This document shows positions 42,446-50,426 of a stretch of 64,000 bases of DNA, one piece after another. The notes under the pieces are model-generated. The model saw only the letters and a list, made by a program, of their open reading frames with translations, was not told the origin of the DNA and did not search any database. Numbering within the stretch: position 1 is the first letter of the stretch; each line of letters starts with the position of its first letter. Both the position numbers and the translations under genes were made by a program. The DNA lies in the NCBI GenBank assembly GCA_016124845.1, contig WGMW01000051.1, forward strand, positions 1 through 64,000, in the 5' to 3' direction. The stretch is from Flavobacteriales bacterium (GTDB lineage Bacteria > Bacteroidota > Bacteroidia > UBA10329).

Positions 42446-43432
42446 TTAGAGGATAACTAATCGCGTACTCGCATATCTCACACCATCAACCACAACCGAT
42501 GACAGGTACAATCCGGGGGAAAGAGTTTTGTTCAGTGTAGCCTTTCCTTCATTACCCGAGAGTTGCTGGGAATGAACGACATGACCAGCAAGATCAGAGA
42601 TTTCCCAATTGAATCGGGAACCATCTTCCGCACGGTATGAAAGAGTTACAGCTCCGTCTGGAGAAGGATTCGGATAGATTGTCGTCTCTACTTTCACAGT
42701 TTCGGTAATGCCAACCTCTGAAACGGGGGTGAGAGAGACATCATCAATCAGATACATGGCTTCATCCCACTTATCGGGATTATTATTTGCAACACGTTCA
42801 ATATGTGGGTCGTCAGAATCAAGACCAAAAGTTGAGAGCGTTAAATACTGTTCACCCCCTTCTGCAATAAATGTTCCACTGATCTTTGTCCAACCATCCG
42901 TATCTTTGATTGCAGAGGTTGTGTCGAAGTGAATAGACGATTCGAGATTCAAAAATCCTCCTGAGGACAAGTATCGAGTATCATTGACACTAACATGGGC
43001 TCCAAAATTTGATATGGCAAAGTTTGAGCTATCACTAAGATTTACATAGTATTCCAAATAATACTTCTGATTTGCAATCAAAGGGGACGATAGTTCGCCC
43101 CAAAGGTATTCTCTCTCATTTGTCCAAGCATCGATATAGCACAACAAGGAAGCATACGCGTTCCCAGTTCTTGGCAATTGAAAACCGAGTCGATTATTCG
43201 GAGTGCCGTAGTCAGGGTAGATAGAATTGCTACAAGCATTGTAGTAGTCTACAGATCCTTTTGCAGTGCTCCAACCAAGCGAGATTGAAATTTCACCACC
43301 AGAACCTGGGCATTGTGGATCCGGTGACTGTAATGAATCGAGAATTTCAAAGCTTCCGTTGCTAATGACCTCAACATTTTGCGCGCACAAAAAACAAGGA
43401 GAAAGCAGTAGGAAAGTGAATATGTTTTTCAT
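42446..43432 (-). CDS. Type IX-secreted protein, copy 1
   Basis: 328 residues with a signal peptide (FTFLLLSPCFLCAQ). The main domain (about 20-235) is a jelly-roll/CBM-like fold beginning VISNGSFEILDSL and ending AMYLIDDVSLTPVSEVG, the pattern of carbohydrate-binding-like modules in secreted Bacteroidota proteins. The last ~80 residues are a type A sorting domain (TIYPNPSPDGAVTLSYR ... LSPGLYLSSVVVDG). It is a tandem duplicate of the next gene and shares the NGSFE-type module with the giant protein upstream. It would be exported by T9SS and bind the cell surface or a glycan. Confidence 0.75.
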   Translation of the reverse strand: MKNIFTFLLLSPCFLCAQNVEVISNGSFEILDSLQSPDPQCPGSGGEISISLGWSTAKGSVDYYNACSNSIYPDYGTPNNRLGFQLPRTGNAYASLLCYIDAWTNEREYLWGELSSPLIANQKYYLEYYVNLSDSSNFAISNFGAHVSVNDTRYLSSGGFLNLESSIHFDTTSAIKDTDGWTKISGTFIAEGGEQYLTLSTFGLDSDDPHIERVANNNPDKWDEAMYLIDDVSLTPVSEVGITETVKVETTIYPNPSPDGAVTLSYRAEDGSRFNWEISDLAGHVVHSQQLSGNEGKATLNKTLSPGLYLSSVVVDGVRYASTRLVIL

Positions 43433-43485
43433 AGTACAAAGTTTTAGTTTAAACTCATACTACAGGAATTGTGTGGTGATGCAAC

Positions 43486-43512
43486 AAAAAAGCCTCCTAA
43501 TGGAGGCTTTTA
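43486..43512. terminator. Rho-independent terminator overlapping a gene end
   Basis: AAAAAAGCCTCC, loop TAAT, GGAGGCTTTTA. The stem matches that at 42411. The coding sequence of copy 2 runs into it and takes its TAG stop from the hairpin. Confidence 0.8.
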
Positions 43513-44573
43513 AAAGAACTACTGACCACAAACTTGGTGCTGGATGACCATGTGCCATCGACTATGATGGTCGATACATAATTCCCATCGGGAAGCTTTT
43601 GGTTGAGAGTGGTTTTTCCTTCTCTTCCTTTAAGAGGTTGTGAATGAACAACTTTTCCAAACATGTCAGTTATTTCCCAAACGAGTGCATTTCCTTGATG
43701 TGTACTGTACTTCAAGGTGATAGATTCACCGAGTGAAGGATTCGGATAGATGATTGTCTCTACCTTGACCTCTTCATCAATGCCAACCTCTGAAACAGGG
43801 GTGAGAGAGACATCATCGATCAGATACATGGCTCCGTCCCATCTGTCTGGATTGTAGATTGAAACACGTTCAATGTCCAGATCTTCAAAATCATGCCTGA
43901 ATTTTCCAATCGTGACATACTGTTCTCCTCCGCTTGCAGTAAAGGTACCGCTTACCTTCATCCATTCATCTTTGTCCCAGAATGGATGCCCCTCTGAGGT
44001 GTCTTCCACCTGTGGTTCGAGGGTTAGAAAGTCTTGTGCAGAAAGGTATCGCGTATCGAAGGTACTGAAGAATGCACCAAGCGTTGATACTGCAAAATTT
44101 GAACTATCACTCAAACTGACGTAATACTCCATGTAGTAGCGTTGGTCTGCCACCAAGGGAGATTCCAATTTTCTCCAGAGATACTCTCGCGTGTTTGGCC
44201 AGAAATCTACATATGATATCAAGGAACCATATGCATCACCCGTTCGTGGGCTTTGAATTCCGAGAAGATTTTGTGGAACACCATAGTTTGGATATGTATT
44301 ATTGCTACAGGTATTGTAGTAGTCTACTGTACCATATGCAGGTGCCCATCCGTCAGCGATTTGAATTTGACCACCAGAACTGGGACAAGAGAAGTATCCA
44401 TGTAAAAGAAGTGAGTCAATTTGTTCAAAGCTTCCGTTGTTAATTAACTTTCGCGGCTCTCCTTCGCCACTCGGCCCAGTTGGTTGTCCCACAGCAGGAA
44501 TCACTGTAAGCGAAAAGGCAACTAATAATATTGCCCGGACCAATGACAAACGCGTTTGATTTTTCATTTTCAT
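43497..44573 (-). CDS. Type IX-secreted protein, copy 2
   Basis: About 358 residues from the ATG complementary to 44571-44573 (MKMKNQTRLSLVRAILL; a second ATG two codons later is also possible). The signal peptide ends near AVGQ. It has the same jelly-roll module (INNGSFEQIDSL ... AMYLIDDVSLTPVSEVG) and sorting domain (TIIYPNPSLGESITLKYS) as copy 1. Compared with copy 1, which ends TRLVIL, this protein continues past KFVV with about eight residues encoded by the terminator hairpin, so its original stop seems to have been lost. Function as for copy 1. Confidence 0.75.
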   Translation of the reverse strand: MKMKNQTRLSLVRAILLVAFSLTVIPAVGQPTGPSGEGEPRKLINNGSFEQIDSLLLHGYFSCPSSGGQIQIADGWAPAYGTVDYYNTCSNNTYPNYGVPQNLLGIQSPRTGDAYGSLISYVDFWPNTREYLWRKLESPLVADQRYYMEYYVSLSDSSNFAVSTLGAFFSTFDTRYLSAQDFLTLEPQVEDTSEGHPFWDKDEWMKVSGTFTASGGEQYVTIGKFRHDFEDLDIERVSIYNPDRWDGAMYLIDDVSLTPVSEVGIDEEVKVETIIYPNPSLGESITLKYSTHQGNALVWEITDMFGKVVHSQPLKGREGKTTLNQKLPDGNYVSTIIVDGTWSSSTKFVVSSSFKSLH

Positions 44574-45058
44574 ATTGTTTAAGTTCAATCGTTTCATGTA
44601 TAATAACATGTAGCTCCTGAAACTCCAAGTGCCAATATGAAGACTTCCGTGTACCATGCGGAACGTGTGATTTGTACATGCATCAACCTCGTTTTCTTAC
44701 CAGGTCTTTTCTTTTCCCCGCATGAAATTAGAAACAAAGTAATGTCAAACCAAACAAATTAACAAATTTTTTATGAACAGATAGGTGGTGGTTAGTCGAT
44801 CGGTAACAAATTGAATTCAAAAATGGAATGTCCGATATTCATTAATTTTCCGATGCGTGCATTGTAAGTAATGCGGGGGCAAGTTACATTTTCTTTTGAG
44901 TTACAATTCTCCGACATTCTGACGAAACCTGTTTTTCATGGAGATATTGTTGAGAAGCCAATCATCGTATAGGGTTTGACTTATACTGAGTACTGAGCTT
45001 ATTCGTTTTGTAATCATGAAAAGACTGTTCATTGGGCTATTATCTACATCACATTTGA
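44574..45058. other. Intergenic region, about 485 bp
   Basis: Upstream of the type IX cargo gene and downstream of the relaxase gene. AT-rich with no convincing ORF. It may hold the cargo promoter, but I see no clear TAnnTTTG match at the right distance. Confidence 0.5.
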
Positions 45059-45105
45059 CCACGCGCCAGATTGCATCTTACGCGTAAGATGCCGTCTGGA
45101 CGTGG
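45059..45105. other. Strong interrupted palindrome beside relaxase gene (oriT candidate or terminator)
   Basis: Nested arms pair as CCACG, CCAGA and GCATCTTACG with CGTAAGATGC, TCTGG and CGTGG, separated by short mismatched bulges. Next to it toward the relaxase gene is GGGCTTTGCCCCC. It begins 20 bp beyond the relaxase stop. Placement next to mob genes and the interrupted palindrome fit an origin of transfer; a terminator is the alternative, but there is no T run. Confidence 0.4.
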
Positions 45106-45125
45106 GCTTTGCCCCCGTGCCCCCG

Positions 45126-45953
45126 TTAACTTCGCAGAAGCTCAAGTGAATCATTGTCGCGGCCAAGCCGAATCTGGTCCAGTTCGTTTTGTCGCTCATG
45201 ATTCTGTTCAAGGGTTTTGAGTTCTATGCCTAAACGGGAAAATCGGTAGCGTCTCCCATTTTCAGGGTCAACGATACCTTCGGATTTTCCTCGTTGATAT
45301 GTCTCAAAACCCAGTTCCTGTAAGTGTTGATAGAAAACCTGTTTAGATAGTGAGGATTGTACATAGGGAAGTATCTGCTTTTGGACAATTTCTCTTCTAC
45401 ATAAGCCGCGTCTTTTCTTGATTTCATATTCCGCGTTATTCAACGCAAGCTGAGCCTCTTTCGCTTGTCCATGCTTTGCATAACTGATGAGTTCTGGGTA
45501 ATGCTCCTGTTGGTACTCTTGGAGTTGAAGTTTGAGTTCCGTGAGTTCGTTGAATGAAAGCCGAATCGAATTTCCTTGAAGATCAACCCCATTTAAGGCT
45601 ATGTGGACATGCGCTGCATCTGTGTTCAAGTGAGGTATTGCAACAGCAAGTCCAAGAGGAGAGCGCATTTGCAGGTACTTTAACGTTAGGTCGTACATCA
45701 TCTCTTCTGTAAGTTGACGGTCTTCTGAAGACCAGCTCAAAATTTCATGTGATACCCGAACTGCGTCCTTGTGCTGATATTTTCGCATCCTCTCTGTTTC
45801 CTTGAAGAGTTCTGCGAGTTCTTCAAACGATGCTTCTTCTGGAACATTCCAGGCGATACGCCATGGATGATCTTCCTTTTCTTGGTGTATGTATTGAATG
45901 AGTTGACCAGCTCCACCTATGTTCTTTCTTGAAAGGAGCTTTACAATGGTCAT
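45126..45953 (-). CDS. Relaxase / mobilization nuclease (MobA/VirD2-like)
   Basis: 275 residues. The opening IVKLLSRKNIGGAGQLIQYI includes Tyr21 as candidate nicking residue. The metal-binding three-His motif follows as PHLNTDAAHVHIALNG (His108, His115, His117). A helical, charged C-terminal half follows. This is the N-terminal relaxase domain organisation of MOB-type proteins in Bacteroidota mobilizable elements, at a short length with no primase or helicase extension. It would nick oriT and lead the strand to the coupling protein. Last gene of the mob operon, one base after the MobC-like gene. Confidence 0.85.
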   Translation of the reverse strand: MTIVKLLSRKNIGGAGQLIQYIHQEKEDHPWRIAWNVPEEASFEELAELFKETERMRKYQHKDAVRVSHEILSWSSEDRQLTEEMMYDLTLKYLQMRSPLGLAVAIPHLNTDAAHVHIALNGVDLQGNSIRLSFNELTELKLQLQEYQQEHYPELISYAKHGQAKEAQLALNNAEYEIKKRRGLCRREIVQKQILPYVQSSLSKQVFYQHLQELGFETYQRGKSEGIVDPENGRRYRFSRLGIELKTLEQNHERQNELDQIRLGRDNDSLELLRS

Positions 45954-45954
45954 G

Positions 45955-46404
45955 TCACCGTACCATTTCAGGTTGAAGTTCGGCTCGTAGAGCTTCGATT
46001 TGTTCCAATATGAGTTCTCGAGTCACGCCATGCGTCTGTTTACTTGCTTGGGTAAGGACGGTGAGGGTTTTCCTGAGCAACACATCCATGTTTGTTCCCG
46101 TGGTATTTTGTCGTTCTGTATTGAGAACGGTGCGCTTACTCAGTTGGGGAATGGACATGTTCCTTTTGTGGGCTTCATTGGCCAGTATGCGTAGCTGAGA
46201 ATCATTCACATAGAATCGAATCTCCGTGTTGTGTTCCTTGAACACTTCAGCATACCTCCTATTCCTCAGCGTACGCCATCGAGCCTTGATTCGGTTCTTG
46301 GCCCACTCTGGTGCCCCATCATGTCCACAAGCTGAAATGAATTCCTCAAAGCTCATACCTGGCACGTAGTGTTGTTCAAGCAGTTGTAAGTCTTTCTCTT
46401 TCAT
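45955..46404 (-). CDS. MobC-like relaxosome accessory protein
   Basis: About 149 residues from the ATG complementary to 46402-46404 (MKEKDLQLLEQHYVPG). A longer frame starts at 46458 but overlaps the coupling-protein gene by 83 bases. The centre has the ribbon-helix-helix look of mobilization accessory proteins (EIRFYVNDSQLRILANEAHK, RNMSIPQLSKRTVL). The rest is basic and helical. Such proteins bind oriT beside the relaxase. One base separates it from the relaxase gene. Confidence 0.7.
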   Translation of the reverse strand: MKEKDLQLLEQHYVPGMSFEEFISACGHDGAPEWAKNRIKARWRTLRNRRYAEVFKEHNTEIRFYVNDSQLRILANEAHKRNMSIPQLSKRTVLNTERQNTTGTNMDVLLRKTLTVLTQASKQTHGVTRELILEQIEALRAELQPEMVR

Positions 46405-47815
46405 AACGTTCAAAGGTTTTTGGTGTTGGTAGACTAACTGTTTTGACTGCAGATCCAATGGTTTTAGCTGGGGGGAGTTTTTTGAAAAGGTGGTAGCCGA
46501 GTTGGTTATAATAAGGCTTGGGAGGCAGTACCATTGGAGGGGTGTGGCCGTGGAGCATTATGATCTTACCGCAGCTACGGACTTCGCTGGGTGTCATGAG
46601 TTCTCGTACTCTCCGCTGACCATCTTGGTCAAATTCGTATTTCCATAACAAGGCGCTCAGTCTACTTGCTGTTTCGATGGATTGACCAGGGAAATGTATG
46701 GTGGTTCCAACGCTCTCTTGAACTGTTTTAGCGTAGCCGTGACCTTTAGATTCGAGCTGACCAACCGACTGAAATGAGGCTGAGATTGAAATGTTATGTT
46801 TACGTGATTGGCTCAACCAAACATCAAGGGGAACGGACATCAGAGAGGCTTCATCAAACATACAGTAGATGTTCCGGTCACCTAGCTTTGGACGATGGGA
46901 CATAAAGTGTCGCATGGCCACACTTGATACAAGACTAATGGTCAGCGAATTAACCTCCGAATTAAGTTCACTTCCGTGAACAAAAAGATGCCTCGGTTTA
47001 GTCCTGAACTCATTAAAATCGATGGTTGTTTTGGCGAAGATGCACTGAGTTGCGGGTGAGCGAAGCGGACTGAGCTTACTCAATAAAGTACTTATTATTC
47101 CATTGAACGTGCGGTCAGGGATTGCTTTCAATGCTAAAAAGGACTGCCATGTTGGGTCTGGTGCATAGCGGAGAAACCACTTCTCGACTGATTCAGGGTT
47201 CGCCATCATTTGTTCCGTCAAGGAATACAGACTTCCCAAATGACAAAGGTCCACGGGTACGTATTGAAGCAATTCGATCAGAATGGCGCACAGGTGACCA
47301 CTCATCGTGTACCAATACGCATCACCTCCCGTATGCTGACCGATAATTACATGGGCGATTTGACGGGCACCATTTTCATCCAGATTATCTAATGGGTTAA
47401 TGCCAATAGATACGTCTGGGCGTTCGGGATGCAGTTGGTATATCTCGGTGTCGGGAAAGGAAGCTTGGTATCCGCTGCAGATTTCGCGTAAACTTTGGGA
47501 AAAATCGGCAGTGACGGTAGAGCCAAACCGACCTGGAGCCCCCAGTAAGTTATTCGAATAGAAACAGGAGCTTTTGCCACTACCAGAACTTCCAAATATG
47601 AGCACGTGGCGACTTGATGCTTCAACGGTCATCGTTTGAGTGCCTCCATTTGGTGACAGACCACGGTTAAACACCGATAGGTCAACCTTGCCAAAGTCAG
47701 ATTTGTAATTAGTAGGCCGTTGATCTCGGATGAAACCGTATCCTACTAGAAGCAGGATAGCGGCTCCACCGAGAATGGCCCACCATGAAAGCGCTATGTC
47801 AAATACCGTTATCAT
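46376..47815 (-). CDS. VirD4/TraG-type coupling protein
   Basis: 479 residues. It has one or two N-terminal transmembrane helices (WWAILGGAAILLLVGYGFI). Walker A is GSSGSGKSS at about 75-83, with TADFSQSLREICSGY after it, and Walker B is IYCMFDEASLM. The C-terminal half (SRKHNISISASFQSVGQLES) carries the Gln-containing sensor typical of T4CPs. It would link the relaxosome to a type IV channel. No channel genes are present in this element, so it either uses a foreign channel or a reduced one. Confidence 0.85.
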   Translation of the reverse strand: MITVFDIALSWWAILGGAAILLLVGYGFIRDQRPTNYKSDFGKVDLSVFNRGLSPNGGTQTMTVEASSRHVLIFGSSGSGKSSCFYSNNLLGAPGRFGSTVTADFSQSLREICSGYQASFPDTEIYQLHPERPDVSIGINPLDNLDENGARQIAHVIIGQHTGGDAYWYTMSGHLCAILIELLQYVPVDLCHLGSLYSLTEQMMANPESVEKWFLRYAPDPTWQSFLALKAIPDRTFNGIISTLLSKLSPLRSPATQCIFAKTTIDFNEFRTKPRHLFVHGSELNSEVNSLTISLVSSVAMRHFMSHRPKLGDRNIYCMFDEASLMSVPLDVWLSQSRKHNISISASFQSVGQLESKGHGYAKTVQESVGTTIHFPGQSIETASRLSALLWKYEFDQDGQRRVRELMTPSEVRSCGKIIMLHGHTPPMVLPPKPYYNQLGYHLFKKLPPAKTIGSAVKTVSLPTPKTFERYERERLTTA

Positions 47816-47954
47816 TTCAAAGCTCCACGCAGAACATTATTCAATACGTTGAGGCAGAAGATGAGTACTCGAAGGAGAACCCAGAAAACATACCCCGTGA
47901 ATTTCACCAACAACTTGAGGATGGTAATCATGGCGTCTATAAGGAATGTCGGTT

Positions 47955-48700
47955 TCATCGTGTAGAGATTGTAGATTTTGTCCAACCGCCCATAACTTCG
48001 AATGATCCGCCATGAGACTCTATCTTATCCTTCCAGAATGCTGAAATCTGACGAAAAATGATGTCCTCCTCTGCATTTGCATTCTGATGGATGATAATCA
48101 CTTGTACGCCATTCAAATCCACACTATCCCCGAGGTGTTCCCTCCACAAATCTTCGCCATATGTTCTCAATCGTTTGAGGTGTTTGGATGTGTATGTCGA
48201 AAATTCTGGAAGATTTTCACGTAGGTTACTCCTTATAATAAGGATGCGGGTTGCAGGAGTATCTACTGCATCGAACCGCTTTAACTCATCAAGAATCGGA
48301 CGAAATATGGCGAGTTAGGAAGAACTGTCGAATCCAATGATTCTACGGTCGCATAGAACTTGTCAATCCTTCCAAGGAGACTGTCAATGGCATCCTTACG
48401 GGTGTAGGGATTTTGCACCAACGGATCATATTCAGGTACATAGAAGGTTTCAACTTCTCTGTTGTCAACACTACCGATAATCCGCCCCCGATAATTCACT
48501 TCCTGATACAGTGCCGTGTCTAGCAATCCAGCAATTAGAGCTGACCGCAGTTTAACGCTCAGTTCATCACTGACATCATCGCACTCAGTGATATAAATCG
48601 GTGGCGGAATCTTAATATCATCTTCGGATAGGAGTGTAATCGATAGCCAGGTGATACACCCAGCTATCGATACTACCAATGCAATAAGTAACTTATTCAT
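47955..48700 (-). pseudogene. Mob-operon gene broken by a frameshift near 48300
   Basis: The first frame (48700 to 48281) gives 139 residues with an N-terminal membrane anchor (MNKLLIALVVSIAGCITWLS) and ends soon after NSPYFVRF. The minus-one frame is open from there and continues for about 115 more residues without any good start codon (FRPILDELKRF, TRILIIRSNLREN, then NGVQVIIIHQNANAEED) to 47955. Joined, they would make one protein of roughly 247 residues. The strand pattern LIIRSNLREN ... VQVIII resembles a VWA-like or Rossmann-type fold. A one-base indel, a sequencing error or programmed slippage could explain it; no classical slippery heptamer is seen. Confidence 0.6.
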
Positions 48701-49760
48701 GACTTGTATTTTTTATGGTAAATGACTGTGCCTCTGCTACCGGGTCTTTAAGAATCGGTATGGCGGGATCCGTAAACCATGTAGGGTATTCTTCCTTGCC
48801 TGTGTAGGAATCTTGGAAACCTTCGCAGTACTTCAAGATTGCCTCTTTGAGTTTATTCTGGGCCAGTATGCGAAGTCTTCGGTACCCACGGTCGAGTTCT
48901 TGCTCACGATCCTTGGCATCCTTCATACGCGTACGTTCAAACAAATCTTCTTTTTTAAGTACATCCCGTTCTTTTTTTGCCTTTGAAAGGTCAGAGCTGA
49001 GCTGAAACAGACGGAAGAAGTTTGACACTTGGCGGCCAGTTGGCCAATAGTTGTGAAGAACCGTGGCGCCAAGTCCTACGATAACCAGAGAGACAAGTCC
49101 AAACCAGAGACTTGGCAGAATTGTATGGTCAAGAGCAAGTATGGAAACCCGTCCACTACTTGAAAAGGTCAGGAGGCCAAAGGTCAGGAAGGACAGGATG
49201 GTTAAGAGAGATGCTTTTTTCCAAGCATTGATTGCCCATTCCCAGACCTTGGCGAATACCCACATCAAAGAGAACTTCGTCAACATGAGACCAAGCACAA
49301 GAATCGGCACATCACGTGCAGGAATCCGAAATCCCCAGACCGACATCCTATCCAGTCCATATTCAAGTGAGAACAGACCAATAGGTAGAATAAAGGCAAG
49401 GAAATGAATAAATGTGAGGGCATCAGCAGAAACATCACTTACCGCCTTATTCAAGTCTCGGATATGATTATTCGCTGCTTGAAGTTTACCACGGAAACCT
49501 TCGGAGAAAGCCTGATAGAACTCTACCGCTCGGGAAGTTGCGGTTCTGGCCCCATCAACATCGACCGTTGATGCCACCAACAAGAGCAGGTCATTAAACT
49601 GAGCCTCCACCTTACTGATAACCATGGTGAGTTCACTGTTCGTCAGGAATGCAGAATCCTGCACAGCTCGGTTTTCACCATCTGCATATTGATTGGTAAT
49701 GATTGTGTCGGAACTACTTCGGAATTCCGTCTCTGCATGTTCTATTTCTGAATTTTTCAT
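48693..49760 (-). CDS. Multi-pass membrane protein of the mob operon
   Basis: 355 residues with no signal peptide. A soluble N-terminal ~115 residues rich in helix is followed by about four to five transmembrane helices between ~118 and ~245 (LTFIHFLAFILPIGLFSL, VPILVLGLMLTKFSLMWVF, LLTILSFLTFGLLTF, LWFGLVSLVIVGLGATVL). The C terminus is a long charged coiled coil (SKAKKERDVLKKEDLFE). First gene of the mob operon, overlapping the next by 8 bases. It could be a membrane partner of the coupling protein; no family is recognised. Confidence 0.6.
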   Translation of the reverse strand: MKNSEIEHAETEFRSSSDTIITNQYADGENRAVQDSAFLTNSELTMVISKVEAQFNDLLLLVASTVDVDGARTATSRAVEFYQAFSEGFRGKLQAANNHIRDLNKAVSDVSADALTFIHFLAFILPIGLFSLEYGLDRMSVWGFRIPARDVPILVLGLMLTKFSLMWVFAKVWEWAINAWKKASLLTILSFLTFGLLTFSSSGRVSILALDHTILPSLWFGLVSLVIVGLGATVLHNYWPTGRQVSNFFRLFQLSSDLSKAKKERDVLKKEDLFERTRMKDAKDREQELDRGYRRLRILAQNKLKEAILKYCEGFQDSYTGKEEYPTWFTDPAIPILKDPVAEAQSFTIKNTSHE

Positions 49761-49882
49761 CGTTTTTGTTTTAGATGTGTAACTAAGAATGGCAGCTCCA
49801 ATTCCAAGCCTGAGAAAGGCTTCACGGAATCAGCACCAGGACGGTGCGGGTTGAGAGAGAGCTGACGAACGCAGAGAAAAAA

Positions 49883-49913
49883 GAATCCCCAACAAGGTAC
49901 TTTCCAGGGATTC
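49883..49913 (-). terminator. Rho-independent terminator, minus strand
   Basis: Stem GAATCCC (49907-49913 read on minus) with GGGATTC (49883-49889), followed by TTTTTT on the minus strand. It implies a minus-strand transcript ending about 120 bp upstream of the mob operon start. Confidence 0.6.
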
Positions 49914-49919
49914 CCAAAT

Positions 49920-49955
49920 ACGCTATGATTAGCGTAGCGAATGTTGTACATTCGC
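49920..49955. repeat. Two adjacent palindromes (REP-like or oriT-proximal)
   Basis: ACGCTA-tgat-TAGCGT (49920-49935) and GCGAATG-TTGTA-CATTCGC (49937-49955), one base apart. The second resembles dispersed palindromes associated with IS200-type REP transposases in Bacteroidota, from memory only. No transposase is nearby. Confidence 0.55.
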
Positions 49956-50008
49956 AAGGAATACGTGGTTTAAGGGGCTTCAATTCTCGCACCGCGTATC
50001 CGCTTTTG

Positions 50009-50033
50009 GGGCTGGCGTTCGTCAGCCCTTTTT
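50009..50033 (+). terminator. Rho-independent terminator, plus strand
   Basis: GGGCTG, loop, CAGCCC then TTTTT. No plus-strand gene ends here, so it would terminate an unannotated short transcript from the 49.8-50.0 kb region. Confidence 0.65.
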
Positions 50034-50078
50034 ATTTGGGCCTCGAATCGTTACCGTACCACCCTGAGTCTTTCGGTT

Positions 50079-50111
50079 AAAAAAAAGGCCACCCCCTTGG
50101 GTAGCCTTTTT
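50079..50111. terminator. Bidirectional terminator
   Basis: Stem GGCcACCC / GGGTaGCC with A and T runs on both sides. It separates the mob region from the right-hand cargo. Confidence 0.7.
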
Positions 50112-50115
50112 CATT

Positions 50116-50426
50116 CGGTCCTCAGCATTATATGCCTTGTATTTCTTCGGGAGTATCATGTCGAATTGAGATTCATGACCATAAATATAGTTATCAAACT
50201 ATTTTTGATTTTTATATGAAATGAATTTATCTTTTCAATTCTTAAGTTTCCCACCTTAATCGACTTAATCTCAATATTCATCGTTTCAATCACCTAATTA
50301 ACGGATAAACAAACGCTCGGCAGCCTTATTCTTAAATATTCAAGGTCATGTTTATCAGGTGACTGAAAACCATTTCAGCATTTGGAAACATTTCAAAGTT
50401 ACTACATTTACCAGAAACGAAACACT
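50116..50426. other. AT-rich intergenic region ahead of the PLP gene
   Basis: No gene. It contains a short hairpin ATAGTT/AACTAT (50187-50202) followed by TTTTT, and otherwise AT-rich sequence that probably holds the promoter of the PLP-dependent enzyme gene. Confidence 0.5.

Noticed and set aside
45126-49760. Complete conjugation system
   Set aside because: Relaxase, MobC-like protein, coupling protein and a membrane protein are present, but no VirB4-type ATPase or channel proteins were found in the element, so it is called mobilizable rather than self-transmissible.
49757-49957. 66-residue minus-strand ORF ahead of the mob operon
   Set aside because: It runs through a terminator and two palindromes and has no protein-like pattern.
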